A stretch of DNA of 64,000 bases, from NCBI GenBank assembly GCA_028015205.1, contig CM051516.1, positions 30,580,230-30,644,229 of the forward strand, in the 5' to 3' direction. Positions 1 to 15,100 of this stretch are shown here, in pieces. A program made the translations under genes and the position numbers. The notes beneath the pieces were generated by a model. It did not search any database. It was given only the letters and a program-made list of their open reading frames with translations, and was not told where the DNA came from. Origin of the DNA: Mytilisepta virgata. Its lineage: Eukaryota; Mollusca; Bivalvia; Mytilida; Mytilidae. The stretch's first letter is position 1. Every line of letters begins with the position of its first letter.

Positions 1-150
1 TCTGATCCTAATTGACAAGGTTTGCCAGTTTTCTTGCCTTAGTTTGGTGGTTCTCTCCAGGTACTTTGCCTTTCTACACCAATAAAAACTTGCCACCACG
101 ATATAGACATTTCAACTAACAACTGCATAAAATCGTAATAAACCAAACCA
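1..150 (+). repeat. SINE family 2, diverged 3' part
   Basis: The order of blocks matches the copy at 803-990: AATTGACAAGG.TTGCCA, GGTGGTTCTCTCC, CACCAATAAAAACT, ending near AAACCAAAC. Strongly diverged, 5' tRNA-like head outside the window. Bases 151-255 are AT-rich with no feature seen before exon 1. Confidence 0.6.
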
Positions 151-255
151 AACGATATTACAAAATGTATATTTTTGCTGTGAAAGAATATACAGTGTAG
201 TAAAAAGAACAAATAATATCTCCTTATTTGCCTTATTACTTTTGTCACATTACAG

Positions 256-397
256 ATAGAAATATTTTGGAGAAGAGCATTGTTTGCAGACAACAATAAA
301 GTCCATTGTTTAGTCAATGCTGACTTGTTGGATTATGAAGTTAGTGACAGAGGGGAGAGAACTCTTGAAAGGCTCATGAAAAATGCTGACAGCAAAA
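256..397 (+). CDS. RNF213: RNF213 exon 1 of window (codons 1-47)
   Basis: Acceptor tttgtcacattacag precedes the exon; donor is A|GTAAGA. The exon opens in phase 0 and leaves one base over. It reads FWRRALFADNNKVHCLVNAD, then LLDYEVSDRGERTLERLM, which belongs to the region before AAA2 in RNF213 proteins. At least one more exon must lie upstream of base 1. Confidence 0.93.
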
Positions 398-3300
398 GTA
401 AGACTTTGAAAAGAGTATATGTTTAATATAAGGTTTTTTAACTCACCTGGCCCAAAGGGCCATGTGAGCTATTGTCATGACTTGGTATCCGTCGTCCACC
501 GTCGTCGTCGTAAACTTTCTTTTAAAGATCTTCTGAAACCACTGGGCCAATTGGAATGAAACACAGCAGCCACGCATCTCCCCACCACTGTTGTGTTAAT
601 CACAAAATTAAATGCTCTAAAGGAAATTATACTCAGATGTGACAATAACTTTAGTAATGAATTGGACAGGTGAGATAGTAGTCTTAATGTTAAATGAAGT
701 GTGACTGATTAGGATATCATACATTGATAATGTAAATACATGTAGTAAACTGTTTTTATGATGACATGTTCTACTTATTAAGTGTAAATTTACCAAAGAA
801 TCTCACCTGTGGCAGGATGTGTTCGACTCCGATCTTAATTGACAAGGATTGCCAATTTTCCTACCAAGGTCGGTGGTTCTCTCCGGGTACTCCGGCTTCC
901 TCCACCAATAAAAACTGGCCGGCACAAAATAGCCAAATGTGCTGAAAACGACGTAAAGCCCCAACTAAACAAACCAAAGTTGGAATTAAATTTTGAAAAT
1001 TGAATGGTTAGCCTAAGTCTTGTGACATTAATCATGTTAATAGTTATAAATATGCATGGTTGCTATGTACATTTCCAAAAAAATTCAGATCTTAGAGTCT
1101 TTCAGGAAATTTACCAAATTTGAAATTCCATTTTTGGAAATTGAATGGTAACTTTAACTCTAATGATATTAATGGTTATTTCATTTTTGGAAATTGAATC
1201 ATTACCTTAAGTCTTGTGACATTAATGGTTATTTATATATATGGTTGCTAGATACATTTCCAAAAAATGAAGGTCTTAAAGTCTTTTAGGAAATATACCA
1301 AAGTTGGAATTATTTTTTTTTTAAATCCAAATATTTAATTTAATTTTGGAAATTTAATCTTTCAATATACAGCTGTTGCTTTTTTGTAAACAAATATGTT
1401 TGATTACTAGCTACTTATCCAAAAAAATCAGATCTTACAGTCTTTCAGGAAATTAATCAAATTTGGAATTCCATTTTTGGAAATTGAATGGTAACCTTAA
1501 CTCTAATGATATTAATGGTTTTTAATATGCATGGTTGCTAGATACATTTCCAAAAAATGAAGGTCTTAGAGTCTTTCAGAAAATTCACCAAAGTTAGTAT
1601 GGTTGATTGGTAATTTTCAAAAATTAATAAGTCTGAGACTCTTCCAGAAATGTTTTCTTCCCCAAGGGCAAATTTCAAAATTCCGAAACCTTTGGCACAG
1701 ACAACTTTTAAAGTGCTAGTAATGCACCAATTTTTATGTTTCTACTGCTTAGGGTGTAAGAGGAGTTCTGTGACAATCGATTTTGGGATTTTTTACCTCT
1801 TGTTGCTTTGTCCCCAGGGGTTTCAGAAAAATTCTCATGCAACTTTTGAATTTGCCATATGTAATACTAGTCATGGTTTCAGTTTCAGCATTATACTCCA
1901 AGTAGTTTAGAATATTTCACTATTTAAGATATAGCGAAATCCGTTTTTTGCTCATAATTATGCCCTAAGGGCAAATTACAAAATTCAGAAACGTTTGGCA
2001 CAATCTACATCAACAATGCTAACAATGTGAAAGTTTCAGTTTTCTATCTCTTCATGGTTCCTGAGATAATCCTGGACATTAAGTACACACCTATGTACGT
2101 ATAACAGCAAAACATTATCCCTGCCGCTTCGCTAGCACGGGGATAACAAAATTTGGCAGCAATGGTCCGTAGGTGGTCCTCTTTCAGAATTATATCTGAT
2201 GACCCCGCTAGGCACAATCTACTAATAGTTGTACATAGGACTTAAAGATATTCTTGACTGAAACCACTTGGCCAATTGGAACAAAACTAGGCAGCAATGG
2301 TCCTTTGTTGGTCCTCTTTCAGAATTATATCTGATGATCCTGTCCACCATCCAAGATGGCTGCCAGAGCAGAACTTAGTTTAACATATGACCAAATGGGA
2401 AAGTTCATTGATATATCTTCTTGTTTGTAACCAGTGAGCCAATTGGAACTTGATAGCAATGCTCCAGGCTGCCAGTCAAGATGGACATAGTCCAGGTGAC
2501 AGATACAGGCTCCTGAGAGCCTCTAGTTAATGATCAAGGCCCGGTTATTCAACTCATTTAACCAAGGGTTAAATTCAACCATAGGTTAAAAGTTGTGATT
2601 TTCTATATGGTTTAACCCTCAGTTAAATTTAACCTTGGGTTAAAAAAGTGGAACAACTGGGCCCAGAATAAAAAATAACCCTCAGTTAAATTTAACCATG
2701 GGTTAAAAAAGTTGAACAACTTGGCCCAGAAAAAAAAATAGTGGACACTGTCCTACATTATAACAGTACTGCATATTTTTATTAAAAAAATAAGAGTATA
2801 ACAAATTATTGGTAAATTCTGTTTCAAGAAGATACTTTGACATCAAAATTCATAAATAAATTTATTCACAATGTTGGATAATTTAATTTCTGACATTGAC
2901 CCTTATAAGGGGGAATTATTTTTTTTTTAATGAAGGTTGTTTTTCATCCCAAAACTTAGTATTTTAGGTTAATGAGTCCTATAAAAGGTAATATTCATAG
3001 TTATCGAAGACAGAAAATTACTTTTATACGAATTTATTTGTTCTAAAATTATTATTTTCAGGTAAAAAGTACAAGCTGGTTGTGATTTGTAGCACTGAAA
3101 ATGAGTATAAATCCAGAATTGTTGCTGCTTTGGACAAATACCACAGACCACAATTACTTACAGATGTCCAAAATATTAAAAAATATCTGCTGACTAAACT
3201 GAAAGTTGACAAATCACCAACAGGAGTACGACCTGCATCAGCTGTAGATTTTGAGAGGTATGAGCTTTAGTTAAATACCTTTTCTGTTTTCAGTCTTGTC

Positions 3301-6300
3301 AGATAAGAAATCTGTACACTTATATACTTTAAGGGATGGGAAATAGCAATTGAGGGACATACATGTATGGTGTAATTGTTGATTAGTTTAATCTTAATGT
3401 ACAAAAATGAGACATTCCCCTTTTTTAGCTCACCTGGCCCAAAGGGCCAAGTGAGCTTTTCTCATCACTTGGCGTCCGTCGTCCGTCGTCCGTCGTCCGT
3501 CATCTGTCGTCCGGCATCGTCCGTCGTCGTCGTTAACATTTTACATTTTGAACTTCTTCTAGAGAACCACTGAATGGAATGAAACCAAACATGGCATGAA
3601 TTTTCCTTATGAGGTGCTGACCAAGTGTTGTTACTTTGTAGCCGATCCATCATCAAAGATGGCCGCCAGCGGGGAACTTAGTTTAACATAGGACCCTATG
3701 GGAAATGCATACAAATGACTTCTTTTAGAGAACCGTTGAATGGAATGAAACCAAACATGGCATGAATGTTCCTTATGAGGTGCTGACCAAGTGTTGTTAC
3801 TTTGTAGCCGATCCATAATCCAAGATGGCCGCCAGCGGGGGACTTAGTTTAACATAGAACCCTATGGGAAATGCATACAAATGACATCTTTTAGTGACCC
3901 ACTTAATGGAATGAAACTAAATCTGGCTTGAATGTTCCTTATGAGGTGCTGACCAAGTGTTGTTACTTTGTAGCCGATCCATCATCCAAGATGGCCGCCA
4001 GCGGGGGACTAAGTTTAACATAGGACCCTATGGGAAATGCATACAAATGACTTCTTTTAGAGAACCGTTGAATGGAATGAAACCAAACATGGCATGAATG
4101 TTCCTTATGAGGTGCTGACCAAGTGTTGTTACTTTGTAGCCGATCCATAATCCAAGATGGCCGCCAGCGGGGGACTTAGTTTAACATAGAACCCTATCGG
4201 AAATGCATACAAATGACTTCTTTTAGTGACCCACTTAATGGAATGAAACCAAACATAGCATGAATATTCCTTATGAAGTGCTGACCAAGAGTTGTTACTT
4301 TGTAGCTGATCCATCATCCAAGATGGCCGCCAGCAGGGAACTTAGTTTAACATAGGACCCTATGGGAAATGCATACAAATGACTTCTTTTAGAGAACCAC
4401 TGAATGGAATGAAACTAAATCTGGCATGAATGAACCCTTATAAGGTGCTGACCAAGTGTTGTTACTTTGTAGCTAATCCATCATCCAAGATGGTCGCCAG
4501 TTTAACATAGGACCCTATGGGAAATGCATACAAATGACTTCTTTTAGAGAACCGTTGAATGGAATGAAACCAAACATGGCATGAATGTTCCTTATGAGGT
4601 GCTGACCAAGTGTTGTTACTTTGTAGCCGATCCATAATCCAAGATGGCCGCCAGCGGGGGACTTAGTTTAACATAGAACCCTATCGGAAATGCATATAAA
4701 TGACTTCTTTTAGTGACCCACTTAATGGAATGAAACCAAACATGGCATGAATATTCCTTATGAAGTGCTGACCAAGTGTTGTTACTTTATAGCTGATCCA
4801 TCATCCAAGATGGCCGCCAGCGGGGAACTTAGTTTAACATAGGACCGTATGGGAAATGCATACAAATGACTTCTTTTAGAGAACCACTGAATGGAATGAA
4901 ACTAAATCTGGCATGAGTGTTCCTTATGAGGTGCTGACCAAGTGTTGTTACTTTGTAGCCAATCCATCATCCAAGATGGCCGCCAGCGGGGGACTAAGTT
5001 TAACATTGGACCCTATGGGAAATGCATACAAATGACTTCTTTTAGAGAACCACTGAATGGAATGTAACAAAACATAGCATGAATGTTCCTTATGAGGTGC
5101 TGACCAAGTGTTGTTACTTTGTTGCCGATCCATCATCCAAGATGTTTAGAAGTCTATCAGAAAATTGTAAAAAAAATTCTGAATGGTCACAACTTGACCA
5201 CATATTCAAAAATAATAATGATAAGATTTCTTCAGTAGCTATTGTAAGACTACACTAAGATGACCTGTTTTTAATTTTAAATACTGTGTCAAATTAAACC
5301 AATCTTGGTCTCAATCTTTATATAATTTTACAGAATTTCAAAAATCACATTAGATACAGGTGAGCGACACAGGCTCTTGAGAGCCTCTAGTTTAGATGTT
5401 CAAAAGATTATTTTCAGGTAGAATTGGTTTTGGATGAGATCTATTCTGATTTTTTGAAATTTATATGTCCATCTTTTAAAGACAGTTTTATTTTTTTATT
5501 TCTTGATTTAACTTTCATTAAGAGAAACTTCACAATTGACAGAGGTAGGACAATTTACAAATTATTGAAATGTAAATTTTGAAGATTCTATTCAACAAGT
5601 TTTAGTTTGAATTTTAGTTGCAGTGTTAGAGTTGTCAAGTCATGGAGAGCGGGAGTTGGCAAGTCTTTATTCAAGAAAAGAATGGTAGCAGATTTGTACA
5701 AACTTGTTCCAAACATTCCACGGAGGATGTCTAGTAATGTCACAATTCCACTTCATGAGAAGGCTATTAATGTAGATGACATCATGAACATTCTATTAGA
5801 GGAGACATTACCTCCTAGATGCCACGAACCAAGGATATTTCATATTGACATATCACATGAAGTAAGTAAAGTAGTATATATAAGATTAATACAAAAAAAA
5901 AATTAAAGGATGCTTCAAGTCAAAACAAGGTATGGTGATACCTACTGATTAATTTCTACAAGTAAACACAGAGTATTAGATGATGCTGGTACTGATGTCT
6001 TTGTATTGGCCACAAAATGTCTTCTGCATTGATTTTGTTTATTTTAATTGTGTACTGAAACTTTGTTGTTAGAGGATGTCAAATTTTGTTTTTTTGTTAG
6101 ATTATAGTAATTACACAACATGAAGTATGGATGAAGAGATTTGGTTGATTAGTTCTTGACACAAAATCCATATATATATGCATTGCAAAATTATGAGCAA
6201 AGGAACAGGTTTTTATTGCTGTTCTTCATCTTAAAAGTCAAGGTGAGGAATTCAATATATCGCACCCATTGTAAGTTTGAGATGCCCTCTAGTATATGGA

Positions 6301-9300
6301 AGGGAATTACCGCCATAATGATAACGATATATTCTTGTTGTATTATTACTATTCTTATTCCTATTATTGTAATTGTCAGCTGTATTATGATAAATCTTAT
6401 TTTCTAATTTCATAAACATCTAATTTCTATTTTATATTATTAAATTTCTAAATTGTTACAGGCCGATTATTAATTTTTTATTGTAACTTTTCTACTTTCA
6501 TGCATAAATTTTTAAATTTTATTTTCCAAAATTATACTTTTAAACTTTACAACCTCAAGCTTGTCAAATCCTGAAATGAAAAAGATCAAATATCCCGTTT
6601 CCATAAAAAATACACGAATTAGAATTTAGAACTTAGAACTTAGACGAATAGCAATCAGCATATTGGAATTTAGAACTTACGAATTGGAATTTAGACGAAT
6701 GCGAGTTAGCATAATTGAGTTGGCATAATTTAATGTCACATTATGACGATCAGTGGCGCTGTCGTCTGTACAATGAATCTCCCTCATCATGTGACCTTGT
6801 TTACGACAACTAGAACGATAGCTGAGGGTCTTAAAGAGGGGGTATGAGAACGAACAACGTGAAATAAAAACATTTTCGCTGAAATCGAATCACGAATAAT
6901 AAGCAACGTTCTAAGGAAAAGAAAACGGACATATACAATTTTTTTTTTTTAATATTCACTTCTTTATTAAATTGAATATTGATGGAACTGATTAGCCTAT
7001 ATCAGAATTTCCCGTATCTTCAATACCGTAACACGTAAAATAACGAATCGCGGGCAATAAAAAGAACTGGAAACGCCCAAAGATCGAAAACACGAGAAAT
7101 GAAATGGGGAAAACGCAGCACGATAAACACGCTGTACGTTACCTCCCTCATAACTCTGGGGCCGTCAGATTTACGGCTGTGGTTCACTGTTTACCCAGTA
7201 AGTTTTAAAAGAAATATTGGATGGACACTGGTGGATTTAGAGAAGTGGAAGGGCCCGCCCCTTTTTAGCCGAGACCATATATTATGTATAAAAGTCCCAT
7301 AAAATTATCCCGGGTCTCCTGTTGTCTTCGGGGCCTGTATACGATATTTATTGTGGGTAGGCCTACTCACAATAACTATCGTATTTTACAGGCCCTATGC
7401 TTTTTCACTAAAGAATTGTCAGATGCAGTGACCCGGATCCGACACTGATCACAGGGCTCGTATCAATATAGTCTTTCGATCACCAATCATTACTGGTTGA
7501 TACGAGGGAAGGGGGAGGCTTTTCATAAAACTTTTCATATTGAATCCTTGAAGTCCTCAGTGGGTGATGTGAAGCCCCCGGAATTTCCTGGATTTTCTGA
7601 GATAAATTTTAGCATAAAAATAAAAGTTTTATGCCCCCTGACAAAAAATTGGGGGTGGGGTGGGTGTATATGCCGCTTTGTTCGTCCGTCTGTCTGTCTG
7701 ACCCAAAGCAAATCGTTTCCAGATGATTACTCAAGTTTCCTTTAACCAATCATTCTGATATTTGAACACAACGTTACTGGCTTATATTAAAATACAGGTC
7801 AAGTTCTATTATGGGAGGAGCAAGGATCCCAAAATTTAAACCTCACCCCTGTTTTCTCATAGCATTTTTATAACAGAAATTGACCTGTGTTTTTTTATAA
7901 GTAACATTGTGTTCAAATATCAGAAGGATTGGTCAAAGGAAACTTGAATAATCATCTGGAAATGGGACAGACAGACAGACGGACGAACAAAGCGGCATAT
8001 CCCCCCCCCCACACCCATTTTTTTTTGTCAAAATTTATCTCAGAAAATCCAGGAAATTCCGGGGGCTTCACATCTTGGATATCCAAAACGGCTTCGCCCT
8101 GGACCAACTGAGGACTTCAAGGATTCAATATGAAAAGTTTTATGGAGAGCCCCCTCCCCTTTCCCCAGTATCAACCAGTAATGATTGGCGATCGAAAGAC
8201 TATATTGGTACGAGCCCCTGTGATCAGTGTCAGATCTAGGTTTTCGAAACGTTGGGACACGGCATCTGACAATTTTTAGTGAAAAAGCGTAGGGCCTGTA
8301 AAATACGATAGTAGGCCTGCCCACAGTTAATATCGTATACAGACCCCGAAGACAACAGGAGACCCGGGATAATTTAATGTGACTTTTATACATAATTTTA
8401 TATATGGTCTCGGCTTAAAAGGGGCGGGCCTTTCCTCTTCTCTAAATCCACCAGTGTCCATCCAATATTTCTTTTAAAACTTACCTTGTGTAAACAGTCA
8501 ACCGCAGCGCACCAGTTATGAGGGAGGTAACGTACAGCGTGTTTGAACTTTTTTATTTATCGTGCTGCGTTTTCCCCCATTTTATTTCTCGTGTTTTCGG
8601 TCTTTGTGCGTTTCCAGTTCTTTTTATTGGCCGTGATTCCTTATTTTACGTGTTACGGTATTGAAGATACGGAAAATTTTGATATACGTTAATTTTAGAA
8701 ATACATATGTAAATTATATCAATATTTAGTACCATCATTATTCAGTGTAATTAAGAAGTGAATATTATCTAAAACAATGTATATGTCCCCTTTCTTTTCC
8801 TCAGAACGTTGCTTATTATTCGTGATTAGGTTTCAGCGAAGATGTTTTATTTCACGTTGTCCTTTCTCATACCCCCTCTTTAGGACCCTCATATATCGTT
8901 CTACGTAAACAAGGTCACGTGATGGGGGAGATTCATCAGACGACAGCGCCACTGATCGTCATAATGTGACATTAAATTATGCTAACTCGCATTCGTCTAA
9001 GTTCTAAGTTCTAAGTTCTAAATTCCAATATGCTGATTGCTATTCGTCTAAGTTCTAAGATCTTATTCATGTATTTTTATGGAAACGGGATATTTGATTT
9101 TTATCATTTCAGGAGTTTGACAAGCTTGAAGGTGTAAAGTTTACAGGTACAATTTTGGAAAATAAAATTAAAAAATTTAGGCATGAAAGTAGAAAAGTTA
9201 CAATAAAAAATTAATAATCGGCCTGTAACAATTTAGAAATTTAATAATATAAAATAGAAATTAGATGTTTATGAAATTAGAAAATAAGATTTATCATAAT

Positions 9301-12145
9301 ACAGCTGACAATTACAATAATAGGAATAAGAATATGAATAATACAACAAGAATATATCGTTATCATTATGGCGGTAATTCCCTTCCATACTAGTACGGTT
9401 TTGAAATATGGATTTTTGTTTGATAATTTTACTACACCCATGAAAACCATAAAAATTAGTATCCATTCTAATATGACGTCCTATATAGCGTCAAATGGTA
9501 TATCACCAGGTATATCCACTTTTAACACATGCACATAGATACTTTTATGTAAACACAAATTGGGTAAGTTTTAATGACAAAAAGTATCTTTTTCGACACA
9601 AAATTATTTACCTTTTCAAAGAAATCATGCAATACTACCACAATGGTTGTGTAAAACAACAATTATGACAATGTTGTACACTGCAATACACATTGACGTA
9701 GGCTGCGCTCAGTCTAAAATAATAGAATATAAAGGACCAGTCCATGTGTAAATGAACCCGGGGCTCGACAATAACGTTTGTCTGATTGTCCCGGACAACT
9801 GCCTTCTTAGGACATGGAACAAGTACAAACAAAATTTCTAAAATGTTGGTTTATAATAAAAAAAGTTTCAAGAATTCAATCACTCAACAAAATTCTACTA
9901 CAAACTCAATAAAAAGAGCGATGTCCTTATTATTGTGTCGATTCAGTCTATCTATACTTAGATCGATAATGTTTGTATATATAGTTACCTGAGGTCACCT
10001 GACAATGCCAACAGAAATGGTTCTCTATCACTTTTGTGGTGTGTGTATAGAAATAAATATTGATGCGGTAACAGTATAAAAATCATAAACAACTGTAAAG
10101 TGAAAATAGGCATGGATTTGACAAAGTTTGGGTTTACAGGGTCGGCAAAGAAGATTAAAAACATCATATACATGAATGGAGATGGAGAAGCTCTGATTTA
10201 ATAAAATAAAATCCAAACATAAAATCTCACCTTCTAATTAGCAGTGATCTTGCATTAATTTATCAAATTTTCCCTCTTTAATGTTTTTTTTTCCAGACAA
10301 ATTGCTACATAATTCCGACAAGTGAAAATTGGTATTCATTTGTCCAAATGGACAAGTTGAAAAAAAAATTATTGTATAGCCCTGTAAACCCATGAATTAT
10401 TCTTAAACAAGATGTAAAGAGACAAGCCTCTGTTACTTCAAGACCAACTGTTCATATATTGCTCATTTCTTTGATCAGTCAATTTTATTTTATGTAAGTT
10501 TAAACACATCCTTTCGCACACCTTTTTAAGTGGTATTTACATTTTTTGCGTCAGAGTTGTCTAATTTATGACTAAAAATGTTAATTGTTACACCAAAGAC
10601 TACTGATTTTTAGCTCATCTAACCAAAAGCCATGTGAGCTTTTGTCATCACTTTGTGTCCATCATCCGTCTTTTCACATTTTAATCTTCTCCTCTGAAAT
10701 CACTGGGCCAAATAGAATTAAATTTGGCAGGAAGCATCTATGTAAGGACTTAGGTTAAGATAAGACCCTATTGGAAATACATGCAAAAACCTTCTGGAGA
10801 ACCTCCAAATTTTAGAATATGCTGACCTGAAGTTTGGAAATGGCCAAAGTCTCATATTTTGTCACTACTTTTTATGAATGAACTGCTACGATTGACCTAG
10901 TTATGTATTGTGATAACAAGAATGGGCAGGAAGATTAATAAAAAAGATGTTTATGTCATAGTTATGTTGATGTAACCTTATTTTTTGTAATTTAGGTACA
11001 GGATGGAGTGGATGCATTCCTTTTCCAGTTATTAATACTTGGAAGTCTGGGCCATAATTCAGGACATGTTTGGAGAAAGTCAGAGATGGATTACTATATT
11101 ATTGAGTCAATGCCCCTGTTAGCCAGGACCTCAGATGCTCAGGTAAATATGTCATTGAAAATGAAAGCATAGTGAATTTAAGGTATGATATCACATACCC
11201 TAAAATTGTCTAATGATATTACTTTCAAACATACAATGCCGTGCTGGAGTATTGTGGACATAACGATCTGTTGAGACAAAGTATTATTATGTTTTCCTAT
11301 TCTTAACATGCATACGCCAGGTCGATCTTGTGCCAAAATTGTGGGGTCAAAAATGAGGACGGAACGAACAAATTCTATTCTTTGGACGATTTTCCAATTG
11401 TACTAAACATTGTTGTGTTTTGATGTAAAAAAGCTGTCATATTTAGAAGGGGGGCTTTATCCACCCTCTCAAACCCCTTAACATTCAAATAACTATGCAA
11501 TGGTTGAGATCTCAACTGTAAATGTATTTTGTTTCTCCTTATAACAAGACGCACATTCATTGATGTATGAGGGGTACCTAGGATTGGTCTTTATATATTT
11601 GAAAATATCGAGATTCCCACTCTATAATTATACTATGTTGTCGGATAATTCGGCGCAGCGTTTAATTCGGCGCATTCAAATCGTTTTCATGTATCAATTA
11701 TTTGTGAATTTTAGTTTCAGTACTTTTAGTATCTTCTTAAAGTTATGCAAAATGGTAGAGAATTTTTTTTATAAAGGACCCAGTAAACAATTATACATCT
11801 GTCTGTTTGTAGTAATTCTAAATCAATTGCTAACAAGTATGTCTGACATAAATCATGTACATCCATTTTTTTTAATTCGCGAAAAAAAAGATTGATTCCT
11901 TCTTTTAAAAATCCTCTATACAAATCAACTAAATATTAATGTCTGTTATAGTGGGATGTTATCATCAGTGCTGGACAAAAGCACTTCGTGCTATGTTTGT
12001 ATGATGTTTATACACATAATGGAGGTGTGCTGGTCCACAAGATTTTGATTTTTTCAAATATTCTCAAAATGACAGATAGTTGGACTTAGTTATTTTTTAT
12101 ACGACCGCAAAATTTTTGCGGTCGTATATTGGTATGACGTTGGCG

Positions 12146-12179
<34 letters not shown>

Positions 12180-15100
12180 TGTTATCGTCGTCATCGTCGT
12201 CTGCGTCGTCGTCCGTCGTCTGCGTCGTCGTCCGAAGACATTTGGTTTTCGCACTATAACTTTAGTATAAGTTAATAGAAATCTATGAAATTTAAACACA
12301 AGGTTTATGACCACAAAAGGAAGGTTGGGATTGATTTTGGGAGTTTTGGTCCCAACAGTTTAAGAATCAGGGGCCAAAAAAGGGCCCAATAAGCATTTTT
12401 CTTGGTTTTCGCACAATAACTCTAGTATAAGTAAATAGAAATCTATGAAATTTTAACACAAGGTTTATGACCACAAAAGGAAGGTTGGGATTGTTTTTGG
12501 GAGTTTTGGTCCCAACAGTTTAGGAAGTAGGGGCTAAAAAAGGGCCCAAATAAGCATTTTTCTTGGTTTTTGCACAATAACTTTAGTATAAGTAAATAGA
12601 AATCTATGAAATTTAAACACAAGGTTTATGACCACAAAAGGAAGGTTGGGATTGATTTTTGGAGTTTTGGTCCCAACAGTTTAGGAATTGGGGGCCAAAA
12701 GGGTCCAAAATTAAACTTTGTTTGATTTCATCGAAAATTGAACTATTGGGGTTCTTTGATATGCTGAATCTAACCGTGCCTTTAGATTCTTAATTTTTGG
12801 TCCCGTTTTCAAATTGGTCTACATTAAGGTCCAAAGGGTCCAAAATTAAACTTAGTTTGATTTTAACAAAAATTGAATTCTTGGGGTTCTTTCATATGCT
12901 GAATCTAAACATGTACTTAGTTTTTTTATTATGGGCCCAGTTTTCAAGTTGGTCCAAATCGGGGTCCAAAATTAAACTTTGTTTGATTTCATCGAAAATT
13001 GAAGTATTGGGGTTCTTTGATATGCCGAATCTAACTGTGCATTTAGATTCTTAATTTTTGGTCCCGTTTTCAAATTGGTCTACATTAAGGTCCAAAGGGT
13101 CCAAAATTAAACTTATTTCGATTTTAACAAAAATTGAATTCTTGGGGTTCTTTGATATGCTGAATCTAAACATGTACTAAGTTTTTTTATTATGGGCCCA
13201 GTTTTCAAGTTGGTCCAAATCGGGGTCCAAAATTAAACTTTGTTTGATTTCATCGAAAATTGACTTATTGGGGTTCTTTGATATGCCGAATCTAACCGTG
13301 CATTTAGATTCTTAATTTTTGGTCCCGTTTTCAAATTGGTCTACATTAAGGTCCAAAGTGTCCAAAATTAAACTTAGTTTGATTTTAACAAAAATTGAAT
13401 TCTTGGGGTTCTTTGATATGCTGAATCTAAACATGTACTTAGTTTTTTTTATTATGGGCCCAGTTTTCAAGTTGGTCCAAATCGGGGTCCAAAATTAAAG
13501 CTAAAAAAGGGGTAAATATTTTTTTGGGGGGGGGGGAAATTCTCTACAGCATATTGTATTGCACAAGAAGCAAAAAATTGAATATAAATTCAAATCATAT
13601 GACCAATTCTAAGTTCTTTATTTCAGTTATTCTGTGTCAGAAACCTATTATGTGTCAAATATTTGAAGAAATTTTCAATTGCACAGTATTGTGCAATAGC
13701 AAGAAATTGATATGTGTGCTCTGCTATCAAAACCTTATTATTAACAAATTCCATGACTATGATGTCATTTTCTATTTTAATATGTTATGGTGTATTTAAA
13801 TGGGCTGTTATGGTTGCAATGTATAAAGAAATGGGGGGGGGGGGGGTTGAAAACAAAATTTAGAGGGGGGGTAAATGAGAAATTGGGGAGGGGGTAATTT
13901 TTTTCTCATTTCATATTTCATAAATTAAAAAGAAAATTTCAAATTTTTTTAGCAAAAAAAGGGGGGGTTACATTAAATTTTATTGTTTTTTGTTTTTTTT
14001 TGGGAGGGGGGGGGGTCAATGTGCAACTTCATAGTGTATTGCACAAAAGCTAAAAAAAGGGGTAAATTATTTTTTTTTTTTGGGGGGGGGGGGCAATTCT
14101 CCACAGCATATTGTATTGCACAAGAAGCAAAAAATTGAATATAAATTCAACTCATATGACCAATTCTAAGTTCTTTGATTTCAGTTATTCTGTGTCAGAA
14201 ACCTATTATGTGTCAAATATTTGAAGAAATTTTCAATTGCACAGTATTGCGCAATAGCAAGAAATTGATATGTGTGCCCAATTTTAAATTTTAAATTGGT
14301 TATTTCTGATTTATATATAAAAACAAATAATACTGATATGGTTTGAATAGGTAAATTAAAAAATTTTAAGTTCTTAGACAACATTCATTCTGTGTCAGAA
14401 ACCTATGCTGTGTCAAATATTTATTCACAATCCAAATTCAGTATTGTATCAAGCTTGAATGTTGTGTTCATAATTGCCCCAACTATTCAGGGTTCGACAT
14501 CTGCGGTCGTATCTAGCTGTGCCCAGCGGAGCATTTTATTTGTACTAGCTGCATTGTTTATAATTTTTTATGGTCAGGTGGAGGCATCGACACATATCAT
14601 TTTTAAAAAATCATTCCTAACAAAACAACTTCGTCCATAATTATCAATTTCCTCAAAACATTACTGACAGCAACTCAAAACTACTAATAGAAAGAAAGTA
14701 AAGTAGGGATGTTCCTAAACACCTCTGTTCTTCGTTTTGCAGTGATTGGAAGGTATAAATGTACATTTCAGAACAAAAACTTTAGCTTAATTTTAGTTTA
14801 ATGATTTAAATTTTAGGGAGGCAAGCTGAAATGTTTACATCATTGCCTTGACATACTTCCTCATGTCATGTGCAGATCTCCGCAAGAAAGTCTTGAGATT
14901 TTAAGTGACCTTCGACGACCTCCAGATTATACGGACCATGATAGACTTTTTGATATGATAGAATTTAAGAGTACAACATTCCAGAGACCATTCCAGTATT
15001 TGAAGAGACTCGACACAAACTGTAGACTGAATGATGTCAATGCTCACATTCCTGAAGGGGACAAGAAACAGTGCCTTAGTACATTACTCAGGTTTGTAAA

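Noticed and set aside
3465..5136. Series of 61-65 aa minus-strand frames that resemble each other
   Set aside because: They are antisense readings of the 166-bp satellite; the similarity comes from the DNA repeat.
8040..8393. 117-aa minus-strand open frame
   Set aside because: It lies wholly in the right arm of the 3.1-kb palindrome, has no recognised domain, and the matching left-arm frame is broken.
14392..14640. 82-aa frame MSETYAVSNIY, seen again at 52118
   Set aside because: Both copies are the 3' part of family B elements; the frames diverge where the elements end.
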